A stretch of DNA of 32,409 nucleotides, from positions 1 to 32,409 of the forward strand of contig JAAXZE010000050.1 in the NCBI GenBank assembly GCA_012720075.1, in the 5' to 3' direction. The notes under the pieces were generated by a model. The model did no database searches. It had not been told where the DNA came from and saw only the letters and a list, made by a program, of their open reading frames with translations. Source of the stretch: Clostridia bacterium (GTDB lineage: Bacteria > Bacillota > Peptococcia > Peptococcales > BICA1-8). Positions 24,413 to 31,362 of this stretch are shown here, in pieces (within the stretch, counting starts at the first letter, position 1; each line of letters starts with the position of its first letter). The position numbers and the translations under genes were made by a program.

Positions 24413-25192
24413 TTATTTATCATGTCTTAAAGGGGCTGCCGGGGGAATAGCCACTTGACGTTTCTGTAATAATTTGAGAGTCAGAAAAACAACCATTTTT
24501 TCTTCTATTTCAGTGAAAAATCTTTCTTCAAAGGGAATTTCGATTTTATGATCCGGTTTCTTACGTCCGATAAATTCGTCGAATTCTACGATTCTACTGG
24601 ATACTAATTCGCAGTAAGGACGTTCTGTGAAGAATTCGGTGCTAATTTGATTAAATTCTGAAAAGTCTCCGGATAACAAGGCATCTTTGTCGGCAAAGTC
24701 AGGTCCTAAATCGTCTTCAACATTGAAGTACTGGAATTCCTCGCTGGAATTTAACGGCGGTACTAAAGGAGGTGTCCCGTTAAAGTCAACGGGTGTAGTG
24801 CAGTTAAAGGGAACATCAATGGTGCAATGGCGGATATCTCCGCAAAAACCTTCTTCATTAGAGCAAGTGCGGGTTGTATAGTCAATGTTTTTGCGGACGA
24901 AACCCCTGATGAAAAGAACGTTGGTATCCTGTAATAATAAGCACTGGGTAAGTTTAACCCGCTTTTTAATATTTTTAATTTCATATGCAGGTTCCGGAAG
25001 TTTAATGATGGAGTCCATATTTATTTGGACTGTTAATTCAGCCAAAACTACGGGTATTTTGGCAACGGCTCCTGTTACCAGCGGAGTTAACGGGACCGGA
25101 GTATTAGGGCATTCAGGTTGACTCCCGCTTATAACAGGATCTACATTGACACAAGGAGATTTACGGTTTTCTATGGTGTTTTCGAAACTCAT
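24413..25192 (-). CDS. SPOCS/CsxC-type spore-coat-like protein (paralogue 1)
   Basis: A 259-residue cysteine-containing protein without signal peptide or membrane segment. The core 'LTQCLLLQDTNVLFIRGFVR', then 'KNIDYTT...' and 'RHCTIDVPFNCTTPVDFNG', matches the pattern of DUF3794/SPOCS-type and CsxC-like proteins found in the coat or exosporium of clostridial spores. Such proteins are made in the mother cell and assembled on the spore surface. A second paralogue is transcribed in the opposite direction from the shared upstream region; both share the 'RPYCEL' stretch and the C-terminal 'IEEK...LLQ' pattern. AAGGATGG lies about 11 bases before the ATG. Assignment rests on remembered motifs, so moderate. 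Confidence 0.78.
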   Translation of the reverse strand: MSFENTIENRKSPCVNVDPVISGSQPECPNTPVPLTPLVTGAVAKIPVVLAELTVQINMDSIIKLPEPAYEIKNIKKRVKLTQCLLLQDTNVLFIRGFVRKNIDYTTRTCSNEEGFCGDIRHCTIDVPFNCTTPVDFNGTPPLVPPLNSSEEFQYFNVEDDLGPDFADKDALLSGDFSEFNQISTEFFTERPYCELVSSRIVEFDEFIGRKKPDHKIEIPFEERFFTEIEEKMVVFLTLKLLQKRQVAIPPAAPLRHDK

Positions 25193-25452
25193 ATTCCAAC
25201 CATCCTTTCTATTGGTGATCTTTTATTTGCTAGCTGAAAAATATCTAGCTACTACTAGCTTATTAAAAAAGGAGTTCGCTGGTTGTAAAATAGTCTTTGA
25301 CTAGAAAAAATTTTTCTGAAGTTTGGTTAAATCAGGGTAATAAATAAAGCGGTTTTTTATTTTCCTCCAGTAAAGTAACCATTAAAAGCCGTTTTTCATA
25401 TAATTTATTATCACTAGATGGTTTTTCTTTGAAGGAAAGGGGTGAAATACCA
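25193..25452. promoter_or_regulatory. Divergent promoter region with a sigma-K-like site and CTAGCT repeats
   Basis: This 260-base region separates the two divergent SPOCS genes. On the plus strand AACC (25377-25380), exactly 16 bases, then CATA (25397-25400) and, after three bases, TT, match the sigma-K consensus mACm-N16-CATAnnnTA with one mismatch. This would serve paralogue 2 in the late mother cell. Nearer paralogue 1, CTAGCT occurs three times (25230, 25245, 25255), a possible regulator site. No minus-strand promoter is convincing. Confidence 0.5.
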
Positions 25453-26328
25453 ATGGCGGTATATTGGCCTTATTCCCATCCCGGAATCCCTAAAATCCAA
25501 GAAAAACAGCAAAAAATTTTAAGTTATCCAAATATTTATGCTTTATCAAAGGACAACCAGGAAGAAATAGATATTAATATTGACCAGCGGCCGAAGTTAG
25601 AAATGGAGAAATCTGGTGACCAGGTAATCATTCGGCCTATTAAATTTGCAAGCGGTTGCAGGAATTTGCCCATTAACCCCGATATTATTAAGGAGAAGGT
25701 CGTTACAATAATTCCTGTAATTCTTTCTAGGTTTGCTGCCCAAATCAGCCGGACTTTTTTTATAAATTTACCGGAAATAGTATTAAAAATATTAAAAATA
25801 GATAATAAAGTAATGATAAAAAAGTGTGTTCTTTTACAAAATACAAAAACTTTGTTCATTAAAGGGGTTATTCGAAAAAGTATTATTTATACCACAGCGA
25901 GAACCTTTGATTATAAATCTTTGCCCCAAAATCTACGGCACTGTACCGTGAATATTCCCTTTGCCTGTTTTACCTCGGTAAAATTTAATGGAAACAAACC
26001 TTTGCCTTTACTATCAAGCTGGACTAGGAATTACAGCTATCATAACGGTACAGATATCGCAAATGTCAATGAAAATAATGACCGCCCTTTCTTTCCTGAG
26101 TTTTGCCCGCTAAGTGGAGGAAGTTATCATTATTTTAACCAGCGACCTTATTGTGAACTGGAGTATTCCAAAATTGTAGAAAATAATCAAATCATCCGGC
26201 GAGCATGGGCTAATTCCTTTCCCTATACCTGCATTGAGGAAAAAACAGTGCTGTTATTGACTTTTTTGTTATTACAAAATCAGCCTGTTTTGATTCCAGC
26301 TCCTCCCAAAAAGAATAAAAAGTGTTGA
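25453..26328 (+). CDS. SPOCS/CsxC-type spore-coat-like protein (paralogue 2)
   Basis: A 291-residue paralogue of the divergent neighbour. Shared stretches are 'IKKCVLLQNTKTLFIKGVIR', 'RHCTVNIPFACFTSVKFNG', 'QRPYCELEYSKIVENNQII' and 'CIEEKTVLLLTFLLLQ'. It has a different N-terminus ('MAVYWPYSHPGIPKIQEKQQ'), rich in Pro and aromatics, and a basic tail. The ATG at 25453 has AAGGGGTGA 8 bases upstream; a TTG at 25429 in the same frame would add eight residues but lacks a site. A sigma-K-like promoter upstream supports expression in the mother cell. Function beyond coat structure is unknown. Confidence 0.77.
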   Translation: MAVYWPYSHPGIPKIQEKQQKILSYPNIYALSKDNQEEIDINIDQRPKLEMEKSGDQVIIRPIKFASGCRNLPINPDIIKEKVVTIIPVILSRFAAQISRTFFINLPEIVLKILKIDNKVMIKKCVLLQNTKTLFIKGVIRKSIIYTTARTFDYKSLPQNLRHCTVNIPFACFTSVKFNGNKPLPLLSSWTRNYSYHNGTDIANVNENNDRPFFPEFCPLSGGSYHYFNQRPYCELEYSKIVENNQIIRRAWANSFPYTCIEEKTVLLLTFLLLQNQPVLIPAPPKKNKKC

Positions 26329-26393
26329 AAAGAAGGAAAAAATGAAAATTTGTAAAAATTTATTTATATAAAAAAGCCCTTATGGAGGATATA

Positions 26394-27923
26394 ATGCTGG
26401 CAAAAGTTAAGAGTTGCGCTTTAATAGGACTTACGGTTCGTGAAATAGAGATCGAAGTCGATGCCGCCGGTGGGCTGCCGGATTGGAATATTGTCGGTCT
26501 TCCCGATACTGCGGTAAAAGAAAGCAAAGAAAGGGTAAGGGCCGCCATCAAAAATTCGGGCTTTGATTTTCCTCCCAGAAAAATAGTTGTAAATTTAGCA
26601 CCGGCCCATATTAAAAAAGAAGGACCTAGTTTTGATTTGCCTATTGCTTTGGCAATTTTGGCTGCAACCAATCAAATTGATGCCGAAAAAATAACTGAAA
26701 TAGTTGCTGTTGGGGAGTTGGGCTTAGACGGAAAACTCCGCAAGGTAAACGGTATCTTGCCTATCAGTTTATTTTTAGCTAATGAGAAAACTAAACTTCT
26801 TGTCCCATGGGAAAACGTAAAAGAGGGGGCAATTGGGGGAGCCCCTACTTATGCCTTTGAAACCCTTAAAGAAGCGGTAAATTTTTTAAAAAATCCCGAA
26901 GTATATGCACCTGTGGAAAACCCGGATTTGAATGAATTAATTCATGAGGAGCTTTCCTTGGACTATGATTTTAAATATGTTAAAGGACAAGCCGGGGCTA
27001 AAAGGGCTTTGGAGATGGCGGCTGCCGGCAACCATAATGTGCTGATGGTTGGTCCGCCCGGTTCGGGGAAAACCCTTTTATCCCGATGTTTGCCCGGCAT
27101 AATGCCTTCCTTGACTTTTCAAGAATGTCTGGAAATTACTAAGATTTATAGTATTTGTGGTTTATTGCCGCCCCAACAACCGGTTATCAACCGGAGGCCT
27201 TTCCGGGCTCCCCATCACAATGCTTCCCAAGCCAGCATTATCGGAGGCGGAAGGGTCCCCAATCCCGGTGAGATCAGTCTCAGTTTGTATGGTGTTTTAT
27301 TTTTGGATGAGCTTCCTGAATTTCAAAAGGATGTTTTAGAAGCATTAAGGCAGCCCTTGGAAGAAGGAAAAGTAACGGTTTCCAGGGTGTCGGCCCAATT
27401 AACCTATCCGGCAAAATTTTTATTAGTTTGTGCTATGAATCCCTGTCCTTGCGGTTTTTTTGGCGATACGGTCAAAGAATGCACCTGTACTCCCCATCAG
27501 ATCCAGAAATACCGCAATAAGATTTCAGGGCCATTGTTAGACCGGATAGACATCCAGCTGGAAATTCCCAGGGTGGAATTTAAAGATCTTCAGTCCGATT
27601 ATCTGGAAGAAGAGAGCCTTACCATCAGAAAGAGGGTTGAAAAAGCCAGACAAATCCAATTGGAAAGGTTTAAAAATAAAGGGATTCTAACCAATTCGGA
27701 AATGAAAAGCCAAGATATAAAAAAATATTGCGTTTTGGAAAAAGAAAGCAAAAAACTGTTGCAGGATGCTTTTAACCGCTTAGGTTTTAGTGCCAGAACC
27801 CATGACAGGGTTTTAAAAGTTGCCAGAACAATAGCGGATTTAGCCGAAGAAGATAGAATTTCAATTAACCATATAGCAGAAGCCATTCAATACCGGGCTC
27901 TGGATAAACCAGTTTGGGATTGA
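26394..27923 (+). CDS. comM: YifB/ComM-family AAA+ ATPase (Mg-chelatase-like)
   Basis: This 509-residue protein has an N-terminal Lon-protease-like S5 fold ('MLAKVKSCALIGLTVREIEI', 'GLPDTAVKESKERVRAAIKN'), Walker A GPPGSGKT near residue 220, 'LFLDELPEF' as Walker B, a Cys-rich loop 'NPCPCGFFGDTVKECTC', and a C-terminal Mg-chelatase domain. ComM is a hexameric helicase that promotes branch migration during natural transformation; many Firmicutes carry it near dprA, as here. GGAGG lies 5 bases before ATG 26394; the in-frame ATG at 26382 overlaps that site and is rejected. Length is standard. Confidence 0.94.
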   Translation: MLAKVKSCALIGLTVREIEIEVDAAGGLPDWNIVGLPDTAVKESKERVRAAIKNSGFDFPPRKIVVNLAPAHIKKEGPSFDLPIALAILAATNQIDAEKITEIVAVGELGLDGKLRKVNGILPISLFLANEKTKLLVPWENVKEGAIGGAPTYAFETLKEAVNFLKNPEVYAPVENPDLNELIHEELSLDYDFKYVKGQAGAKRALEMAAAGNHNVLMVGPPGSGKTLLSRCLPGIMPSLTFQECLEITKIYSICGLLPPQQPVINRRPFRAPHHNASQASIIGGGRVPNPGEISLSLYGVLFLDELPEFQKDVLEALRQPLEEGKVTVSRVSAQLTYPAKFLLVCAMNPCPCGFFGDTVKECTCTPHQIQKYRNKISGPLLDRIDIQLEIPRVEFKDLQSDYLEEESLTIRKRVEKARQIQLERFKNKGILTNSEMKSQDIKKYCVLEKESKKLLQDAFNRLGFSARTHDRVLKVARTIADLAEEDRISINHIAEAIQYRALDKPVWD

Positions 27924-28041
27924 ATTAATTAACAGCTAACCCTTTAATTCCCGGAAGGCTTTTGAAGATTCAAATAGAATATAAATTGTTAGTATTTTTT
28001 GACCGTACATAGATAAAAATTTCAAAAAGGGGCGGAAAGCC

Positions 28042-28236
28042 GTGTTAATAAAGCTGATTTATGAGGATGAACAGCTTGAGGAAATAAAAAATCAAATAAG
28101 ACAGTTAGAAACAAACCAGTTGTATTTTCTGGAAGAATTTATCCGAAAAGAAAGGAAAAACAGAAAGCAAAGGGTATTCAAGGAGTGGAAAGAAACCTTG
28201 GAAGCAACCATTGAGAAAAAAAATAAAGTTGATTGA
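28042..28236 (+). CDS. Small charged coiled-coil protein of unknown function
   Basis: A 64-residue, strongly charged protein with GTG start and AAGGGGCGG upstream. From about residue 9 to 60 it is predicted to be one long helix ('EQLEEIKNQIRQLETNQLYF' and 'KEWKETLEATIEKK'), so it may form a coiled coil. No family is recognised. It sits alone between comM and the metallo-hydrolase gene, in the same direction. Confidence 0.65.
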   Translation: MLIKLIYEDEQLEEIKNQIRQLETNQLYFLEEFIRKERKNRKQRVFKEWKETLEATIEKKNKVD

Positions 28237-28342
28237 TGAATTTCTTATACATAATTGGTAATATTTGACGAAACTATTCTCCTGTTTTATAATTATAGAA
28301 AATTGAGGCTATAATTAAATAACGGGAGGGCGGAAGATAATA

Positions 28343-29026
28343 ATGGAAATTGGCTTTCACGGTCATGCCTGTTTTTCATTGGCAAGTAAGGACAAAAGGA
28401 TAATAATCGATCCTTTTATTAAGGGAAATCCTTTAGCTAAGATTAACTGGGAACAAGTAGAAGCCGATGCTGTTTTAGTGACCCATGGTCACGGTGACCA
28501 TTTAGGTGATGCCCTGCAAATCGCTGAGCGTACCGGAGCCATGATAATTGCTCCTAATGAACTGGCAAAGTATTGTCAGTCAAAAGGGGCAAAAGTGCAT
28601 GCCATGCATATTGGCGGTTCCTACCATTTTGATTTTGGAAAAGTAAAATTAACTCCTGCCTGGCATGGTTCGGCAGTAATTGAAAACGGAGAAATAACTT
28701 ATACAGGCAATCCTTGTGGGTTTTTGGTTTTTATGGAAGATAAGGTTATATACCATGCCGGAGATACTGCTTTATTCGGTGATATGGAATTATTAGGGCG
28801 AATTTATCAGATAGACGTGGCATTACTTCCCATTGGAGATAACTTTACAATGGGAATTGATGATGCAGTTATTGCCGCTCAATTTTTAAAAGCCAAAACC
28901 GTTATCCCTATGCATTATAATACTTTTGACTTGATTAAACAGGATCCTCAAGTTTTTCAGAAAAAACTGGAAGAAAAAGGTTTGCAATGCAAAATTTTGG
29001 ATATTGAAGAAAGGTTTTATTTATAA
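28343..29026 (+). CDS. UPF0173-family metal-dependent hydrolase (metallo-beta-lactamase fold)
   Basis: A 227-residue metallo-beta-lactamase-fold protein of the UPF0173 (YtkL-like) group. The metal site HxHxDH is THGHGDHLGD with His48, His50, Asp52 and His53; 'NPCGFLV', 'YHAGDTALFGDM' and 'IPMHYNTF' supply the remaining ligands. The natural substrate of this group is not established. Full length and apparently intact. GGGAGGGCGG precedes the ATG. It is followed at 45 bases by the small three-CXXC protein. Confidence 0.92.
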   Translation: MEIGFHGHACFSLASKDKRIIIDPFIKGNPLAKINWEQVEADAVLVTHGHGDHLGDALQIAERTGAMIIAPNELAKYCQSKGAKVHAMHIGGSYHFDFGKVKLTPAWHGSAVIENGEITYTGNPCGFLVFMEDKVIYHAGDTALFGDMELLGRIYQIDVALLPIGDNFTMGIDDAVIAAQFLKAKTVIPMHYNTFDLIKQDPQVFQKKLEEKGLQCKILDIEERFYL

Positions 29027-29071
29027 TTTGAAGGCATAAGATAAAAATAAAAAATAAAAGCGGAGGTGTCT

Positions 29072-29239
29072 ATGAAATTTAGATGCAGTAAATGCAAAAA
29101 AGAGATAGAAGACTTTTCAGAAAAGTATGTTAATTTTGGCGTGGTTGAGCTAAAAAAAGAATGCAAAGATTGTGATATGGTCGATGGTAGTAATTTAGTG
29201 TTATGTTTGGAATGCGCCAATGAAAAAAAAGAACCTTAA
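29072..29239 (+). CDS. 55-residue three-CXXC (zinc-ribbon-like) protein
   Basis: The short frame begins ATG 29072 with CGGAGGTG 6-7 bases upstream and ends TAA 29237-29239. The product has three CXXC pairs: CSKC (5-8), CKDC (31-34) and CLEC (45-48). Six cysteines in pairs suggest one or two bound zinc ions or a redox site. The composition is charged and soluble, with no signal peptide. It is easily missed because of its size. A good terminator follows. No named family is recognised. Confidence 0.75.
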   Translation: MKFRCSKCKKEIEDFSEKYVNFGVVELKKECKDCDMVDGSNLVLCLECANEKKEP

Positions 29240-29255
29240 TAGGTTCATTTTTTTT
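29231..29255 (+). terminator. Terminator after the three-CXXC gene
   Basis: GAACC (29231-29235) and GGTTC (29242-29246) form a stem with a TTAATA loop, followed by ATTTTTTTT. The stop codon of the small gene lies in the loop. Confidence 0.75.
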
Positions 29256-29314
29256 AATTTTTTCTATACATTTGGCAATAATGACGGTAGAATGTATTTT
29301 TAGAGGACATATTC

Positions 29315-30214
29315 ATGTTGGTAAAAATTGGCGACCACAAAATAAGTTTAAGTAATTTAGACAAAATTTTCTGGCCCAAAGAAAATATTTCCAAAGGTGA
29401 TTTAATAAAATATTATTTAGAAATGGCCGATTACATTTTACCCCACTTGCATAACCGGCCTTTTGTCATGAAAAGATATCCTGATGGAATATGGGGAGAA
29501 GCTTTTTACCAAAAACAGTGTCCCGGCCATACACCAGAATGGATTAAGACCATATTGATTGATAACCGTAAAATGATCTTATGCAATGATGCGGCAACCC
29601 TGATTTGGCTGGTCAACCTGGGATGTATTGAACTACACCACTGGTTAAGTCAGGTGCCTAACTTATCCAAACCCGATATAATCGTTTTTGACCTGGACCC
29701 CGAGCCACCGGCCCAATTTAAACACACCTTGGAAGTTGCAATGATTATAAAAAAGTTTTTTGCCTTGGTTAATATTAATTGCTTTCCAAAAACTTCCGGT
29801 TCTGAAGGATTACATATTTATATACCTATAAAACCTCAATTTCCTTATACGATGATAAAAAGGACTTTAAAAATATTGTGTACCCAAATGGAAAAGACTT
29901 TTTCCCATTTAATCACAACAGAAAGGACAAAGACTAAAAGAAAAGGAAAAGTTTATTTGGATTATCTGCAAAACGGATATGGGAAAACCATGGCTTCAGT
30001 CTACAGTATCCGACCGGTTCCCGGGGCCCGTGTTTCCACACCTTTGACCTGGCAGGAAATCGAAAATGGTATTGATATGAATGATTTTACCATATTTAAT
30101 CTAAAACAACGTTTGGAAATTTATGGCGATTTATTTTTGCCAATTTATACCCAGCGTCAAGATTTTACTCCTTTAATAGATTTGATAAATAAAATGCCGG
30201 ACCTGAAATATTAA
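29315..30214 (+). CDS. Stand-alone LigD-type polymerase/primase domain
   Basis: This 299-residue protein matches the polymerase (PolDom, archaeo-eukaryotic primase-like) domain of bacterial LigD, which fills gaps at DNA ends with ribonucleotides during non-homologous end joining. The three catalytic acids are present: Asp126 and Asp128 in 'VFDLDPEP' and Asp216 in 'VYLDYLQNGYGKT'. 'RYPDGIWGEAFYQK' and 'TSGSEGLHIYIP' are also typical. No ligase or nuclease domain and no Ku gene is in the window. Such separate PolDom proteins occur in other Firmicutes. AGAGGACAT precedes the ATG. Confidence 0.9.
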   Translation: MLVKIGDHKISLSNLDKIFWPKENISKGDLIKYYLEMADYILPHLHNRPFVMKRYPDGIWGEAFYQKQCPGHTPEWIKTILIDNRKMILCNDAATLIWLVNLGCIELHHWLSQVPNLSKPDIIVFDLDPEPPAQFKHTLEVAMIIKKFFALVNINCFPKTSGSEGLHIYIPIKPQFPYTMIKRTLKILCTQMEKTFSHLITTERTKTKRKGKVYLDYLQNGYGKTMASVYSIRPVPGARVSTPLTWQEIENGIDMNDFTIFNLKQRLEIYGDLFLPIYTQRQDFTPLIDLINKMPDLKY

Positions 30215-30262
30215 GAAAAATATTGTTTTCATTGTCATACTTAGGATGGGGTTTTAAATAAG

Positions 30263-31360
30263 ATGGAAGATATAATATACTGGTCTTTAATTCATAAAAT
30301 TTGGGGGATAAGAGGGAATAAAATACTGCTGACTTTGATGAGCAAAATGTCCGGCCGGGAATTTTGGAATATTTCTCCAAACGTTCTCCAAAAGGATTTT
30401 TTAGGTATTTCCCAGGAAATGGCAGAACTTTTTTATTCGGAAAAAAGCAGGATAAATATTGAAAACGAAGTTTCAAAATTGACTAAATTAAAGGTGAAAA
30501 TAATTAGTATTTTGGATCCCCATTATCCTCAGAGTCTAAAAAACATTTACAGCCCCCCGCCAATTATTTACCTCCGGGGTAAATTGCCTGATACTTCATT
30601 GCGAATAGCTATCGTTGGCTCTCGAAAGGCTTCTCCTTACGGCAAAAAAATCGCTTTGCAATTTGCCAGAGAATTGAGTATTAACGGGGTCCAAATTATT
30701 AGCGGGCTGGCTCGGGGCATAGATACTTGCGGTCACAAAGGAGCCTTGGAAGGAAAAGGCGGTACCATTGCAGTTTTAGGCAGCGGTATTGATGTTGTAT
30801 ATCCAAGAGAAAACCTGGAATTATATGAACAAATAATAAATGCGGGCCATAGTGGAGTAATCTCCGAGTTTCCAATGGGAACGAACCCCCAAAAATTTTA
30901 TTTTCCCTTGCGCAATCGAATAATAAGCGGCTTGGCTGATGGTATTCTAGTTATTGAGGCCGGTGAAAAAAGCGGTTCATTAATAACGGCGGAATTTGCC
31001 TTAGAGCAAGGCAAAGATGTTTTTGCCGTGCCCGGTCCCGTTGATAGCAGCTTTTATAAAGGTTCCCATGGTTTAATTAAAGATGGGGCCAAATTAGTTG
31101 ATTCCATTGATGATATTCTGGAAGAATACGGTCAACTTACTTTATTTAGAGAAAAACCTCTGAAAAATAACCGTTTGGATACACTGGAAAAGAAAATATT
31201 TTTTACTTTGAGCTGGGAGCCCAAAAGCCTTGAAGATATTATTATGGAAACCAAGCTGAGTCCTCAAGAAGTTTTAACCGCCTTAAGTTTACTGGAAATA
31301 AAAGGATATATTAAAGAAGTAGCAGGAAGAAAATATATTAGTCTGAACTGGGGTGATTAA
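30263..31360 (+). CDS. dprA: DNA-processing protein DprA (Smf)
   Basis: DprA loads RecA onto incoming single-stranded DNA during transformation and is widely conserved also in non-competent bacteria. The 365 residues include a helical N-terminal region, then the Rossmann-like core with 'IVGSRKASPYG', 'SGLARGIDTCGHKGAL', 'VLGSGIDVVYPREN', 'FPLRNRIISGLADGILVIEA' and 'GSLITAEFALEQGKDVFAVPG', and a C-terminal winged-helix (DML1-like) part, about residues 300-365. The arrangement comM...dprA-topA is common in Firmicutes. topA follows after 2 bases. Confidence 0.95.
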   Translation: MEDIIYWSLIHKIWGIRGNKILLTLMSKMSGREFWNISPNVLQKDFLGISQEMAELFYSEKSRINIENEVSKLTKLKVKIISILDPHYPQSLKNIYSPPPIIYLRGKLPDTSLRIAIVGSRKASPYGKKIALQFARELSINGVQIISGLARGIDTCGHKGALEGKGGTIAVLGSGIDVVYPRENLELYEQIINAGHSGVISEFPMGTNPQKFYFPLRNRIISGLADGILVIEAGEKSGSLITAEFALEQGKDVFAVPGPVDSSFYKGSHGLIKDGAKLVDSIDDILEEYGQLTLFREKPLKNNRLDTLEKKIFFTLSWEPKSLEDIIMETKLSPQEVLTALSLLEIKGYIKEVAGRKYISLNWGD

Positions 31361-31362
31361 TT

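Noticed and set aside
27157-27339. Plus-strand frame containing 'PALSEAEG', a string seen in translated repeat elements
   Set aside because: It is an alternative frame inside comM, whose own frame is intact and conserved there; no repeat copies occur elsewhere in the window.
28255-28264. TTGGTAATAT, a half-site of the palindrome upstream of the TAXI gene
   Set aside because: A single 10-base A+T-rich half-site is expected by chance at this frequency, and the second arm is missing.
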